Assembly: GCF_030730905.1 (NCBI RefSeq)
Contig: NZ_JAVAMP010000001.1
Span: 1 to 64,000, forward strand
DNA: 64,000 nucleotides
Source: Chengkuizengella axinellae
Lineage (GTDB): Bacteria > Bacillota > Bacilli > Paenibacillales > KCTC-33759
Direction: 5' to 3'
This document shows, in pieces, positions 34,477 to 43,265 of the stretch (within the stretch, counting starts at the first letter, position 1; each line of letters starts with the position of its first letter). The notes below the pieces were generated by a model, which was not told where the DNA came from, ran no database searches, and saw only the letters and a list, made by a program, of their open reading frames with translations. The translations under genes and the position numbers were made by a program.

Positions 34477-34575
34477 TATAAAGAGAATGTTGCTATCAGT
34501 GGGAGTTTTTATATCTCCCGCTGAAAGTTAACTTCATGATTGGCAAGTCACTGACGTAGACAGAAAGTCAAGCTG
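34477..34575 (+). repeat. Dispersed hairpin repeat, copy 2
   Basis: ATAAAGAGAATGTTGCTATC, then AGTGGGAGTTTTTATATCTC and CCGCTGAAAGTTA. The CAGTGGGAG and CTCCCGCTG arms form a 9-bp hairpin with one G:T. Similarity to the copies at 7075 and 49530 seems to continue to an AAGTCACTGACG stretch. Confidence 0.7.
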
Positions 34576-34596
34576 TCAATTCATGTATGTGTTAGA

Positions 34597-35592
34597 TTAT
34601 ATCCCCGTTTCGTTCACGCCAAGACGTTTTTCAAGCTTCTCATCATTTATCCATCCTACATAAGATTTAATCGTTTTATACTCTTTATTCATTAATATAA
34701 CACCTACGAATGGGTACTGTTTACGATGTCTAAATCGTACATCAAACCAACGTATCTCATAACCCCAATCGTGCTGTCTTAGGTCTGAACATGCATGTTC
34801 AGAAGAGAAATACAAGAATGCTGCGATGTCTGAATTTTGTTTTGAGGCTTCAATAGCAGGGTGTGATTTACATTTCACCTCATCAATCCATTCAATTTGG
34901 TGATCCTTTTTTAGTTCTCCTTGAAAATGTACCCCAACTGTATTTTCTTTTACGATCTTCCAATCAGAAAGACGGATGGTTGGGATAAGGATATATGAGT
35001 CTCCCTTTTGATAAGTTGCATCCTTTTTAAATAGGTTCTTTTGTAAGAAATAATGTATTAATGTTCGCCAAATATAATATATTACTAAACAACCATATAA
35101 GATTGGAAATAGTAAAGAAGCATTGACAATTTGAAAGGCCCAAAGAACAAGAGCAAAGACATGTGAAAAAAATATAATGGGATCAAAAATGTGGATAATA
35201 TTCCAAGAAATCCATTTATCTGAAAGTGGTCTTAGTGCTTGAGTTCCATAAGTATTGAATAAATCTGAAAAAACATGTACACAAACGGCAAGGAATACCC
35301 AAAACATTACATTGAGAACAGGAATGTTCTGAAATATGAGAAATAAAAGTCCAGTAATCAAAAAACTCCAAATGAAAAGTGCTGGGAGTGAGTGGGATAA
35401 TCCTCTATGATTTTTAATATATGCTGCATTTCCTTTAAGCCTAAATAACCCATCAGAATCTGGGGCTTGTGAACCTAATGCAGTTCCTACTAACACAGCT
35501 GTAAACACCTTTGGATCAGCTGCAACAACAGGATCAACCGTAGCCATTCCAGCTAATCCAAGACCTACCACAAAATGTGTACCAGAATCCAA
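34597..35592 (-). CDS. Membrane-bound metal-dependent hydrolase (YfhP/YdjM family)
   Basis: A 331-residue protein. The N-terminal half has four or five membrane segments with conserved polar residues (DSGTHFVVG, SQAPDSDGLF, HRGLSHS, FSDLFNTYG), the His/Asp pattern of the DUF457/YdjM membrane hydrolases; B. subtilis YfhP is a relative. The C-terminal third is a soluble domain. TTG at 35592 has GGAGGG seven bases upstream. The substrate is unknown. Confidence 0.8.
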   Translation of the reverse strand: MDSGTHFVVGLGLAGMATVDPVVAADPKVFTAVLVGTALGSQAPDSDGLFRLKGNAAYIKNHRGLSHSLPALFIWSFLITGLLFLIFQNIPVLNVMFWVFLAVCVHVFSDLFNTYGTQALRPLSDKWISWNIIHIFDPIIFFSHVFALVLWAFQIVNASLLFPILYGCLVIYYIWRTLIHYFLQKNLFKKDATYQKGDSYILIPTIRLSDWKIVKENTVGVHFQGELKKDHQIEWIDEVKCKSHPAIEASKQNSDIAAFLYFSSEHACSDLRQHDWGYEIRWFDVRFRHRKQYPFVGVILMNKEYKTIKSYVGWINDEKLEKRLGVNETGI

Positions 35593-35702
35593 TGTGGTTC
35601 CCTCCAATAAATGAAATTATATATTTAGCTTGTTCTGCTTAGGAAAAGTTATACTATCAATTAAAAAAACTGTTCGGCAATTTAAAGTCTTAAATTATAA
35701 TA

Positions 35703-35752
35703 AAAGACCCATTCATCAAATGTGATGATTTGGGTCCTTTTTTTTTTTTTAA
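35703..35752. terminator. Terminator of the gerQ-cwlJ unit
   Basis: AAAAGACCCATTCATCA pairs with TGATGATTTGGGTCC. On the minus strand TTTTATTAT follows; on the plus strand a run of 12 T's. It can work in both directions. Confidence 0.75.
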
Positions 35753-35758
35753 AATTTC

Positions 35759-36331
35759 TTAAGATTGTGCTCCAAATGGTGGTATATAGTTTAATTCTTC
35801 ATCAAATGTAATATAATCTAGATTTACCATTAACAGCAAATACCTTTTCCCTGTATCAGTATCACTAATTACGATGTGGTCTCTTCCGGCTGCTTCAAGC
35901 ACACCTTTAAACACTTTTGCATTCCATTCGGTATTGTTTTCATATGTCATATAAATGGTCGCTTCTTTTCCTAAATTCAGTCTTAATATGTTTTCGATAT
36001 ATGAAACTTCCATCGGCAACTGCCCAGGTGGAGTTAATTCAGGCATTGCTGGCGTTGCACTGCCAAGTACCGAACCGCTAGGTGCATAGGGGCTTGCATA
36101 AGGACTTGCATAAGGACTTGGTTTTGCCATAGATGCAGGACTTACCATTGGATTTTCGTAAGGTTGACCCATTGCTTTTCCATAAGGTTGAGCCATTACG
36201 TTTGAATAAGGTTGGGCCATCACATTAGAGTAGGGCTGAGCCATTACATTAGAGTAGGGTTGAGCCATTGTATTCATAGCATTTGCATAAGTTTGGGCAT
36301 TGGCCACCCCATAATTTGGATTTGCACTCAT
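35759..36331 (-). CDS. gerQ: Spore coat protein GerQ
   Basis: A 190-residue coat protein needed for CwlJ to localise and act during germination. The C-terminal 85 residues form the conserved domain (SYIENILRLNLGKEATIYMT, FKGVLEAAGRDHIVISD). The N-terminus has a tandem repeat of about eight residues, AQPYSNVM, three to five times between 22 and 60, then Pro/Ser/Tyr-rich runs (SPYASPYASPYA). Such Gln-rich repeats may be transglutaminase substrates, as known for GerQ. It lies 42 bases after cwlJ. Confidence 0.9.
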   Translation of the reverse strand: MSANPNYGVANAQTYANAMNTMAQPYSNVMAQPYSNVMAQPYSNVMAQPYGKAMGQPYENPMVSPASMAKPSPYASPYASPYAPSGSVLGSATPAMPELTPPGQLPMEVSYIENILRLNLGKEATIYMTYENNTEWNAKVFKGVLEAAGRDHIVISDTDTGKRYLLLMVNLDYITFDEELNYIPPFGAQS

Positions 36332-36373
36332 TGAGTATACCTCCTTGAATATAATTTTTTTGAATAATATACA

Positions 36374-36796
36374 TTAGAACACGCTTGGACAAGCGCTTTG
36401 TACTGGTGAGAAAAAGCAATGTGCTTTATATCTCCCTGAATTGTATTGATTAAACCATTGGGTTGGACAAGCTCCTTCTGGTCTAAAAAACCATAATGAA
36501 TTTGTTGCAGGATGGAATCTTTCACCATTGATCACTCTTCTTGCTAATCGGATTTCTCTATCCCTTGCTCTTTGATAAAAATATCCTTTTTGTGTAGCTT
36601 CAAAACCTCCTGGACTTTGATAAACCATATTTGGTATGGAACGAATATTTTTAAAATCCAGACAATCTGCCCTTACCCTGTTGACACCAACATTTCCTAC
36701 CATTAACATCCCAAGTTCCCCTTCACCTTCTGCTTCTGCTCTCAACAATCTTGCTAATAATTCTACATCTCCACTATTTACTTTTATGACTGCCAT
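36374..36796 (-). CDS. cwlJ: Spore cortex-lytic enzyme CwlJ
   Basis: A 140-residue cell-wall hydrolase that degrades the spore cortex during germination. It has the Hydrolase_2 (SleB/CwlJ) domain only: LLRAEAEGEGELGMLMVGNV (with the catalytic Glu) and NSLWFFRPEGACPTQWFNQ. There is no signal peptide or peptidoglycan-binding domain, as expected for the coat-located CwlJ. It is in one unit with gerQ. Confidence 0.94.
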   Translation of the reverse strand: MAVIKVNSGDVELLARLLRAEAEGEGELGMLMVGNVGVNRVRADCLDFKNIRSIPNMVYQSPGGFEATQKGYFYQRARDREIRLARRVINGERFHPATNSLWFFRPEGACPTQWFNQYNSGRYKAHCFFSPVQSACPSVF

Positions 36797-37173
36797 TTGA
36801 TCTTGTCACATCCTTTCAATAGGGAATATATAAAGTCATATAATGAATGAATTATTTATACAAAACAATACATTAATATAGTTATGGGACACTGCTTGAC
36901 TAAATGACAAAAAAATTTAAGTCTAAAATATGAATAAACTTCGATTTTGTTGTCAAATGTACTACAGACTGATATGATTATAAATATGTTTTTTAAGGTG
37001 GTATAGGAATGGTTAACTTTCCATCCTTATTAGGCTCAAGACTTCACAAAAGTAATAGATGACTAAGGTAGCATTACTTCCATGTGGTGTGAATTTAAAC
37101 TAGCTTATAGGGGAGTACGTGCAAGTATATACTTTTGTGGGTTATTTTACGCTCTAAGGAGGATTTTTGATAG
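36797..37173. other. Gene-free region before ctaB
   Basis: No gene is seen. The left part must hold the cwlJ promoter (minus strand); I could not place a convincing sigma-E box. The right part holds an inverted-repeat element (37045-37139). An AAGGAGGA ribosome site (37156-37163) precedes the GTG of ctaB. Confidence 0.4.
37045..37139. repeat. Inverted-repeat element with CACAAAAGT/ACTTTTGTG ends, copy 1
   Basis: CACAAAAGT (37045-37053) and ACTTTTGTG (37131-37139) are exact complements and bracket 77 bases. Related arms bracket 39233-39339 and 47239-47290. The inner sequences differ widely. Confidence 0.5.
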
Positions 37174-38097
37174 GTGGGCAAACAGTTAGATGTTCAAGTG
37201 ATGAATGATTCAATATCTGATGCTAGTGAAATAGAAAAAGCTTCTTGGAGAGATTTTATCCAGTTAACAAAACCAGGAATTATAAGATCAAATTTAATTG
37301 CAGCATTTGGAGGTTTTATGTTAGCCTCTAAGTGGGATATTGATTGGTTCATATTTGTTTATATGATGATTGGAACAGCATTGATTATGGCATCTGGATG
37401 TGTATTAAACAACTTTTTGGATCGGGAAATGGATCAGAAGATGGAAAGAACAAAAGAACGTTCATTGCCATCCGGCAGAATTCATCCTAAAGTTGTTTTT
37501 TGGTATGGGATTACATTAGGAATCATTGGACTGATTTTCCTATATTTTTTAGTTAATCCTCTTTCAGCATTATTAGGATTTATTGGATTTTTTGTTTATG
37601 TATTTGTTTACACAATGTGGCTGAAAAGGAATTCTACATGGAGTACATCCATTGGTGGGATTTCAGGGGCAATGCCCCCAGTTCTTGGATATTGTGCTGT
37701 AACGAATGAGATAGATGCAGGAGCTTGGCTATTGTTTGCTCTATTATTTTTGTGGCAGCCTCCACATTTCTGGGCATTAGGGATTCGCAGGAAAGAAGAG
37801 TATCGTGCAGCAGGATTTCCTTTATTACCTGTAGTAAAAGGTGTAAAAAGAACAAAAATTCAAATGATTCCATATGTATTGCTTTTATTTCCTGTAAATA
37901 TCATGTTGTATCAATATGATTATGTGGGTTGGATTTATTTGATTATCTCAACTTTATTTACTGCAGTATGGTTAGTTTATTGTTTAGCAGGATTTGTTAC
38001 TAAAGATGATGAAAAGTGGGCAAGAAAAACGTTTTTGTTTTCTATCAATTACTTAATGGTTATTTTTTTAGTTATGATTATAAATACAGCAAGTTAG
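37174..38097 (+). CDS. ctaB: Protohaem IX farnesyltransferase (haem O synthase)
   Basis: A 307-residue membrane enzyme that adds a farnesyl group to haem B to make haem O. It has nine predicted helices, the prenyl-diphosphate motif NNFLDREMDQ (near 88-97) and the second Asp-rich loop. GTG start after AAGGAGGA. It is followed by an SCO gene at ten bases, a cytochrome oxidase assembly pair. CtaA, the next enzyme, lies 22 kb away at 59707. Confidence 0.94.
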   Translation: MGKQLDVQVMNDSISDASEIEKASWRDFIQLTKPGIIRSNLIAAFGGFMLASKWDIDWFIFVYMMIGTALIMASGCVLNNFLDREMDQKMERTKERSLPSGRIHPKVVFWYGITLGIIGLIFLYFLVNPLSALLGFIGFFVYVFVYTMWLKRNSTWSTSIGGISGAMPPVLGYCAVTNEIDAGAWLLFALLFLWQPPHFWALGIRRKEEYRAAGFPLLPVVKGVKRTKIQMIPYVLLLFPVNIMLYQYDYVGWIYLIISTLFTAVWLVYCLAGFVTKDDEKWARKTFLFSINYLMVIFLVMIINTAS

Positions 38098-38107
38098 GTG
38101 AATGAAT

Positions 38108-38740
38108 ATGAATAAAAAATGGCTACAAATTACTTACTTTAGTGTAATGGGAATTCTAATTATAGGGATGTCGATTTATTTAATATCCAATTTACTTCCT
38201 GAATCAGAGTCAGAAGTGAGTTTTATAACGGAAGAAAACACTCAAAAAGCACCAGAGTTTGAATTGGAAAATATTGATGGCAACAAGGTAGCTCTAGAAG
38301 AAACAGATGGAAAAGTACGATTAGCTTATTTTTATTTTTCAACCTGCGTAGATGTTTGTCCGCCTACTACTTATATATTATCTCAAGTTCAGGATCGTTT
38401 AAAAGAGGAAGGGAAGTTTGGCAATGATACAGCTATTTTTTCTATTACCTTTGACCCTGAAAGAGATACTCGTGAAAGATTAATTGAATTCTCAAATGGA
38501 TATAATCCAGATTTGTCTGGTTGGTATTTTCTTAGAGGTGAGGAGCAGTATTCAAGAGATCTTGCTAAACAATATGGTGTAAGTGTAATGGAATTAGAGG
38601 GTGGAGATTTCGGGCATACGAACTTTTTCACATTAATTGATAAAGACGGAAACATTAAAAAATACTTATTTATTGATGATGAGTTGACTGTTGAAGAGAA
38701 TGTTGAGAATGTAGTAAAACATGTGGAAGCATTATTATAA
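38108..38740 (+). CDS. SCO1/SenC family copper protein
   Basis: A 210-residue membrane-anchored thioredoxin-fold protein for assembly of the CuA site of cytochrome oxidase. It has an N-terminal helix (about 6-26), then the copper ligands CVDVC (near 79-83) and the distant His in GHTNFF (about 166). ATG at 38108 is preferred since AGGTGA lies eight bases before it; ATG at 38102 is too close. Cotranscribed with ctaB. Confidence 0.92.
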   Translation: MNKKWLQITYFSVMGILIIGMSIYLISNLLPESESEVSFITEENTQKAPEFELENIDGNKVALEETDGKVRLAYFYFSTCVDVCPPTTYILSQVQDRLKEEGKFGNDTAIFSITFDPERDTRERLIEFSNGYNPDLSGWYFLRGEEQYSRDLAKQYGVSVMELEGGDFGHTNFFTLIDKDGNIKKYLFIDDELTVEENVENVVKHVEALL

Positions 38741-38750
38741 TTTATGAAGT

Positions 38751-38790
38751 AAAAACCAGCGCTTAATATCTTTTAAGTGCTGGTTTTTTT
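38751..38790 (+). terminator. Terminator after the SCO gene
   Basis: AACCAGCGCTTAA pairs with TTAAGTGCTGGTT, followed by six T's. Confidence 0.82.
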
Positions 38791-38849
38791 CTGTTACTTT
38801 AGAAGGACTCAATGACATCGTTGGGTCACTGATAAGAGATTATCTTACT

Positions 38850-39179
38850 TTACTTCAGTATGTAGTCGTCTAATTCTGCTTTTTCAAGCTGGGATAAAAT
38901 ATGTTCATCTGGGGTTCCTTCAACCCCGGCATATCCTTTTTTCGTATATAAATGTTCCGCATCGGGAAAAACATCTGCTAATATTTTTCTGATTTTTTTA
39001 CCTGCAGAGTCGTTGTCAGTAAAAATAATTACCTGTTTCTGATCTATCTGATGAATTAAAGCCTCTAATCTTTGTGAGTTTAATGTACCGTTAGTACATA
39101 AAATCTCAATTTCATCAGTAATAAATTTCCGCAAATGAATTCGATCATTATGACCTTCTACAATGATAACTGCATCCAA
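38850..39179 (-). CDS. Small toprim domain protein (YusF-like)
   Basis: A 109-residue stand-alone toprim domain. The catalytic Glu is in IIVEGHND (5-12), the DxD-type acidic pair in IFTDNDSAGKKI (about 51-62). It is close to the toprim domain of RNase M5 and to B. subtilis YusF. Such small proteins may act in RNA or DNA processing, target unknown. The TTG start follows AGGAGGA. Confidence 0.8.
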   Translation of the reverse strand: MDAVIIVEGHNDRIHLRKFITDEIEILCTNGTLNSQRLEALIHQIDQKQVIIFTDNDSAGKKIRKILADVFPDAEHLYTKKGYAGVEGTPDEHILSQLEKAELDDYILK

Positions 39180-39232
39180 TAGACTATCCTCCTATACAGG
39201 CAATTATATTATGGGCTTAAGAAAATAAAGGG

Positions 39233-39339
39233 CCCCGCAAAAGTATTAGGCCGAGAATAACCTGCCACATCCTATGGCAATTCCGGAACCAGTTCCTCCA
39301 TGAACTGGGTCTCTAAAGAAGCTTCTTCACTTTTGTGGG
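39233..39339. repeat. Inverted-repeat element, copy 2
   Basis: CCCCGCAAAAGT (39233-39244) and ACTTTTGTGGG (39329-39339) pair with one G:T. On the minus strand the element begins CCCACAAAAGTGAAGAAGC and ends TAATACTTTTGCGGGGCCC, blocks that resemble the 3' and middle blocks of the repeat at 13729. Its right arm codes for the last residues and stop of the following SDR gene. Confidence 0.55.
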
Positions 39340-40178
39340 TAAATGCTTACTTGTTGTTCGCTCCAAGTCCATAATCTTTTGGAAAGGTCACCATCTAAGG
39401 CAGCTTTTGAAACGAGAGATATTTTCTTTTTATAAAAATATTCACCTGTGATATGTCTAACTTCATCATTAGTTGCAAGATAAATAGCAGTGGATGCACC
39501 TTCTTCAGGTGACAAGAAAAATAGTTTCATTAGTTTCATAAAGCTTTTCCCAAAGCCTGTTTTACGGTTTACACCAATACTTGTTGCTACAGCCCCTGGG
39601 TGTAATGCATTTACAGTAATATTGGTATTTTTAAGTTTTCTTGATAGCTCTTTAGTAAATAATATATTAGCTAATTTAGACTGAGCATATCCTTTCATTA
39701 ATCCGAACCTTTTTGTTAAAAAAGGGTCTTGAAAATGGATTTTGCCTACTTTATGAGCTCCAGAAGATACATTAATAATTCTTGCCTCTTCAGCATTTTT
39801 TAAAAGCGCTATAAGTAAATTTGTCAGTAAAAAATGACCTAGGTGATTTACCCCTAATTGCATTTCAAAACCATCACGAGTAACCTCTCTTTTTAAAGTC
39901 ATTACACCAGCATTATTAATTAATATGTCTAGATGATTATATTTTTCCTTAAACTGATTAATAAATGAGTGAATACTTTCGAGTGATCCAAGGTCACATA
40001 TCATCATTTTAATGTTTGTAGATCCGCTTTGTTCAATTGCAGTTTTGAGAGCCTCTTCACCACGTTGTTTGTTCCTGCACATCATAATGACAGTTGCACC
40101 TTTTTTAGCGATTTCAATCGTAGTTGCCAATCCCATACCAGCATTAGCACCGGTAATAAGTACGATTTTTCCATTCAT
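39327..40178 (-). CDS. Short-chain dehydrogenase, retinol dehydrogenase-like
   Basis: A 283-residue classical SDR. TGANAGMG (8-15) binds NAD(P); NNAG lies near 87; the catalytic Ser is in INVSSGAHK, and Tyr-Lys in YAQSK (about 163-167). The overall pattern is like the retinol dehydrogenase/WW-domain oxidoreductase group. The substrate is unknown. The last codons lie in an inverted-repeat element, so the C-terminus may be altered from the ancestral one. Confidence 0.87.
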   Translation of the reverse strand: MNGKIVLITGANAGMGLATTIEIAKKGATVIMMCRNKQRGEEALKTAIEQSGSTNIKMMICDLGSLESIHSFINQFKEKYNHLDILINNAGVMTLKREVTRDGFEMQLGVNHLGHFLLTNLLIALLKNAEEARIINVSSGAHKVGKIHFQDPFLTKRFGLMKGYAQSKLANILFTKELSRKLKNTNITVNALHPGAVATSIGVNRKTGFGKSFMKLMKLFFLSPEEGASTAIYLATNDEVRHITGEYFYKKKISLVSKAALDGDLSKRLWTWSEQQVSIYPQK

Positions 40179-40263
40179 TTTTTTTCCCCCTTGAATATAG
40201 ATTTATTTACATTTAAGAATAAACGAATTTCATAAATAGTTAAATATTGAAAATTTCTACTAG

Positions 40264-41409
40264 TTATGTTTTCCTGCTTGTTAATATAGAAAAACGTTTA
40301 GGGTAAGGCAACATAGAAAGAGCGATGAATAAAAAGATAAAAGCAATGAAATAAGGTGATAATACGTCACGAATTTGACCAGCAATAACTGGGCCTATAA
40401 AAGCTCCTAATGACATAGCAATAGAAAGCACTGCAAAAATTCGACCATATTTCGAAGCACTGGACATATGTGTTAAATAGGTAGCCATGGCTGGATAAAT
40501 GATTCCTTTTGCCATTCCTATGATAAATAAAGAGATGGTTAAGGGAAAAAGCTGATGTAAGGCCATATCAAAAAATATCATTGCTAATAACAAACATCCT
40601 GAAACAGTTCTTAAAAAGGGGGATATTCGATTTAAAAACAACAAGCTTAAAGTGCATAAAGCACCAAGACTAACAATAGAAAATAGAAGTCCAGAAGCCA
40701 TAATGGAGTTTCTAGACAATGGAATTAAAGGTAATTCAAAAAATAATATGCCCTGAGAGCACGACAAAGCTAATGGAAGAATATAAAACAACCAGGGGAT
40801 TTTATGATCGTCTATTGTAGTTAATGGCTGAGAATGTTTAGTCGTATTCTGAATATTGGTGGTTTTAATATTTTGTATTCCCCAAAAAGCCATAATTCCA
40901 GTAATGATCAGCACCCAACCTAAGAGAGAAAAGGCAACCGTATACCCAACCTTTGCTACCAATAAAGCACCTGCAGCTGGAGATACGATGGATGCTAACG
41001 TATGTACAAGTCCATTTCCAGCCATTAATTTACCCTGATGAATTTGATCTTTTGCAATCTTAGCCAACAATGAGAGACATGCTGGTGATAGGAAGGCAAG
41101 AATGAAACCACTGATAGAACGAATTGTTAACAGCTGCCAAGGATTAGTTACAGAGGATTGAATTACTAAAAGCACTCCAGCGATGATTAAACTAAAGATA
41201 ATAAAATACTTGCTGCCATAACGATCTACACCATAACCTGCAAGTATATTTCCAGGGATGTGGGTTAATGAATACATCCCCATAATCAAACCGATAAAAG
41301 AAGGTGTAGCCCCTAGTGAAATGGCAAATGGAGACAAAATAGGGAATTGAGCATGTAAGTCAAAAAAAGCGATGAACATAAATAAATAGAGCCATATCGC
41401 TGTCTTCAT
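40264..41409 (-). CDS. MFS transporter
   Basis: A 381-residue permease with 12 predicted membrane helices and the loop 2-3 motif GYGVDRYGSKY (about 58-68). It is of the drug or sugar efflux type by general layout; the cargo is unknown. It lies 85 bases downstream of nothing on its strand, so it probably has its own promoter. Read on the same strand as the SDR, it may be cotranscribed with it. Confidence 0.85.
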   Translation of the reverse strand: MKTAIWLYLFMFIAFFDLHAQFPILSPFAISLGATPSFIGLIMGMYSLTHIPGNILAGYGVDRYGSKYFIIFSLIIAGVLLVIQSSVTNPWQLLTIRSISGFILAFLSPACLSLLAKIAKDQIHQGKLMAGNGLVHTLASIVSPAAGALLVAKVGYTVAFSLLGWVLIITGIMAFWGIQNIKTTNIQNTTKHSQPLTTIDDHKIPWLFYILPLALSCSQGILFFELPLIPLSRNSIMASGLLFSIVSLGALCTLSLLFLNRISPFLRTVSGCLLLAMIFFDMALHQLFPLTISLFIIGMAKGIIYPAMATYLTHMSSASKYGRIFAVLSIAMSLGAFIGPVIAGQIRDVLSPYFIAFIFLFIALSMLPYPKRFSILTSRKT

Positions 41410-41602
41410 CTAAACACCATCCATTCGTAGATACATAAGTTACTATACATATATAGCTTGTTATTACTTGTACGTTACTTTTATAAAAATATGCTTATTG
41501 TATGTTTGGAATCTTTTATTTCATGTTTGAACATGCGATACAGGGTCTTTTTTTGTATAATGGTTATAATAGTAACTAGTAGAGAAAGATAGGAGGGGTT
41601 AG

Positions 41603-42019
41603 ATGGATATTGAGAGTTGGATACTGTTTGCTGAGGAAAAATGGTATATCATTCTAGCTGCCATCATTGTGTTGTTTATTGTAATAAAACTAGTAAAAAC
41701 ATTAATGAAATGGTTAATCGTAATAGCAGTTGTTGCGGTATTAATCTATTATGGCTCTAGTTACAGCGATACTCTAAGAACTGCAGGTGATCAAATTATA
41801 GATTTAATTACACAAGAGGATTTAGTAGACCTAGCCTTAGATGAAATAAAAGAGTATGTAATTAATGAAGCGATTGACGGTGAATTTATCATTAAAAATG
41901 ATAATGTAACGATTCAGGGGGAAGAGGATTCAAAAGTATTAACGATTACATACGGTGGAGAGACTTATACTATAGAAATGAATGATGAAATAAAAAAATT
42001 GTTAGAGGATTCAAGATAA
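41603..42019 (+). CDS. Membrane-anchored protein of unknown function
   Basis: A 138-residue protein. Two close membrane segments (about 15-31 and 36-50) are followed by an acidic outer domain (60-138) with beta structure (KVLTITYGGETYTIEM). I do not recognise it. AGGAGGGG precedes ATG. It starts an apparent operon with a transglutaminase-like protein and a class B PBP, so a role in wall synthesis is an inference. Confidence 0.6.
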   Translation: MDIESWILFAEEKWYIILAAIIVLFIVIKLVKTLMKWLIVIAVVAVLIYYGSSYSDTLRTAGDQIIDLITQEDLVDLALDEIKEYVINEAIDGEFIIKNDNVTIQGEEDSKVLTITYGGETYTIEMNDEIKKLLEDSR

Positions 42020-42055
42020 ATCAGAAACTTGTTTATGTATGTTGGAGGGAATAAC

Positions 42056-43213
42056 TTGCAAACTTTAATTGAAAACATCCAAAGCATAAATCTAATTACC
42101 TTGTTCTTAGTGATCATCTTTCTATATTCCTTTTTTCAAGGGATAAAAAAAGGGATGTCCAGGTCTGCATTTCAATTATCCCAAGCAGTTCAAGAAATAA
42201 TGATCAACATCGTTGTTATTATAATCTCTTGGAAATTAACAAACTGGCTTTCTCCAATGTTGCAGACCTGGTTAGTTTCAATGTCAATTCAAATCCCCTC
42301 TGATGATTTGAACATGTTGCAAAAGGGCTATTACATCTTATTGTCTTCTATAAGAGATTTTACATTTATCCGCTTTATATTTATTTTTTTAATTGGATAT
42401 TTTATTATTCAAGTTATGATGATGATCGTATTAGGTATAATACTGAAAATATTCGAGACGAAGAGATTGATAAATAAAAAGCAAAAAGAAAAAGAAATTC
42501 CGAAACTCATAAGTCATTTACTTGGAGGAGCTATTGGTGGAATTATGGGTTTTGGAAAAGTAGTTTTGGTTGTATTCATTTTGTTTATATATGTTACTTT
42601 GTTTCCCCAAGCTCCTTATTCTTCTTATATTCAATCTTCTATTGTCTATCAAAATGGTACAGAGAAAGTACTGCAGCCATTAAGTCACAATTTTGTAGAG
42701 ACTACTTTACCTGTAATAGCTAAAGAAGCAGAGGATGAATATAGAGAAGTTTTGCAAAGGAAATATGAAATTATAGACTACAATATTTCAGAAGATATAA
42801 CTGAAGCCGCCCAAGTCATTGTAGAAGATAAAGAATCAGATGAAGAAAAAGCGAAGGCTTTATATGATTGGGTTGGTACAAGAGTTCAATATAATTGGGA
42901 AAAAGTAAAGCTTTATGAGGAAGATAATATTTGGTTGGAACAAACACCGGAAGATACATTTCGATCCAAACAAGGGGTTTGTATCGATTTTTCTCGTTTG
43001 TATGCTGTGATGGCAAGAGCCATTGAGTTAGATGTAAAGGTGGTTACTGGATTAGGTTCTGATGGTCGGGGAGGCATGGGACCTCATGCATGGAATGAAG
43101 TATATTTATCAGAATCGGGTGAGTGGATACCACTAGACACTACTTGGGTTTCATCTGGAGGAAATTGGTTTAATTCCAAAGATTTTTATGAAACACATAT
43201 AAAGGATGCATAG
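42056..43213 (+). CDS. Membrane protein with CvpA-like N-terminus and transglutaminase-like domain
   Basis: A 385-residue protein. The first 190 residues have four or five membrane helices and a GIKKGMSRSAFQ motif as in CvpA-type proteins (match by eye). Residues about 230-385 are a transglutaminase-like domain with the Cys-His-Asp triad: GVCIDFSRLYAVMAR (Cys), PHAWNEVYL (His) and LDTTW (Asp). The TTG at 42056 has GGAGGG six bases before it. Such surface thiol domains act as peptidases or cross-linkers. Its place before a PBP suggests envelope work. Confidence 0.75.
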   Translation: MQTLIENIQSINLITLFLVIIFLYSFFQGIKKGMSRSAFQLSQAVQEIMINIVVIIISWKLTNWLSPMLQTWLVSMSIQIPSDDLNMLQKGYYILLSSIRDFTFIRFIFIFLIGYFIIQVMMMIVLGIILKIFETKRLINKKQKEKEIPKLISHLLGGAIGGIMGFGKVVLVVFILFIYVTLFPQAPYSSYIQSSIVYQNGTEKVLQPLSHNFVETTLPVIAKEAEDEYREVLQRKYEIIDYNISEDITEAAQVIVEDKESDEEKAKALYDWVGTRVQYNWEKVKLYEEDNIWLEQTPEDTFRSKQGVCIDFSRLYAVMARAIELDVKVVTGLGSDGRGGMGPHAWNEVYLSESGEWIPLDTTWVSSGGNWFNSKDFYETHIKDA

Positions 43214-43265
43214 AGATATATTTTCAATTATAATAAAGATGACTAAAAGATGATGGGAGACGGAT

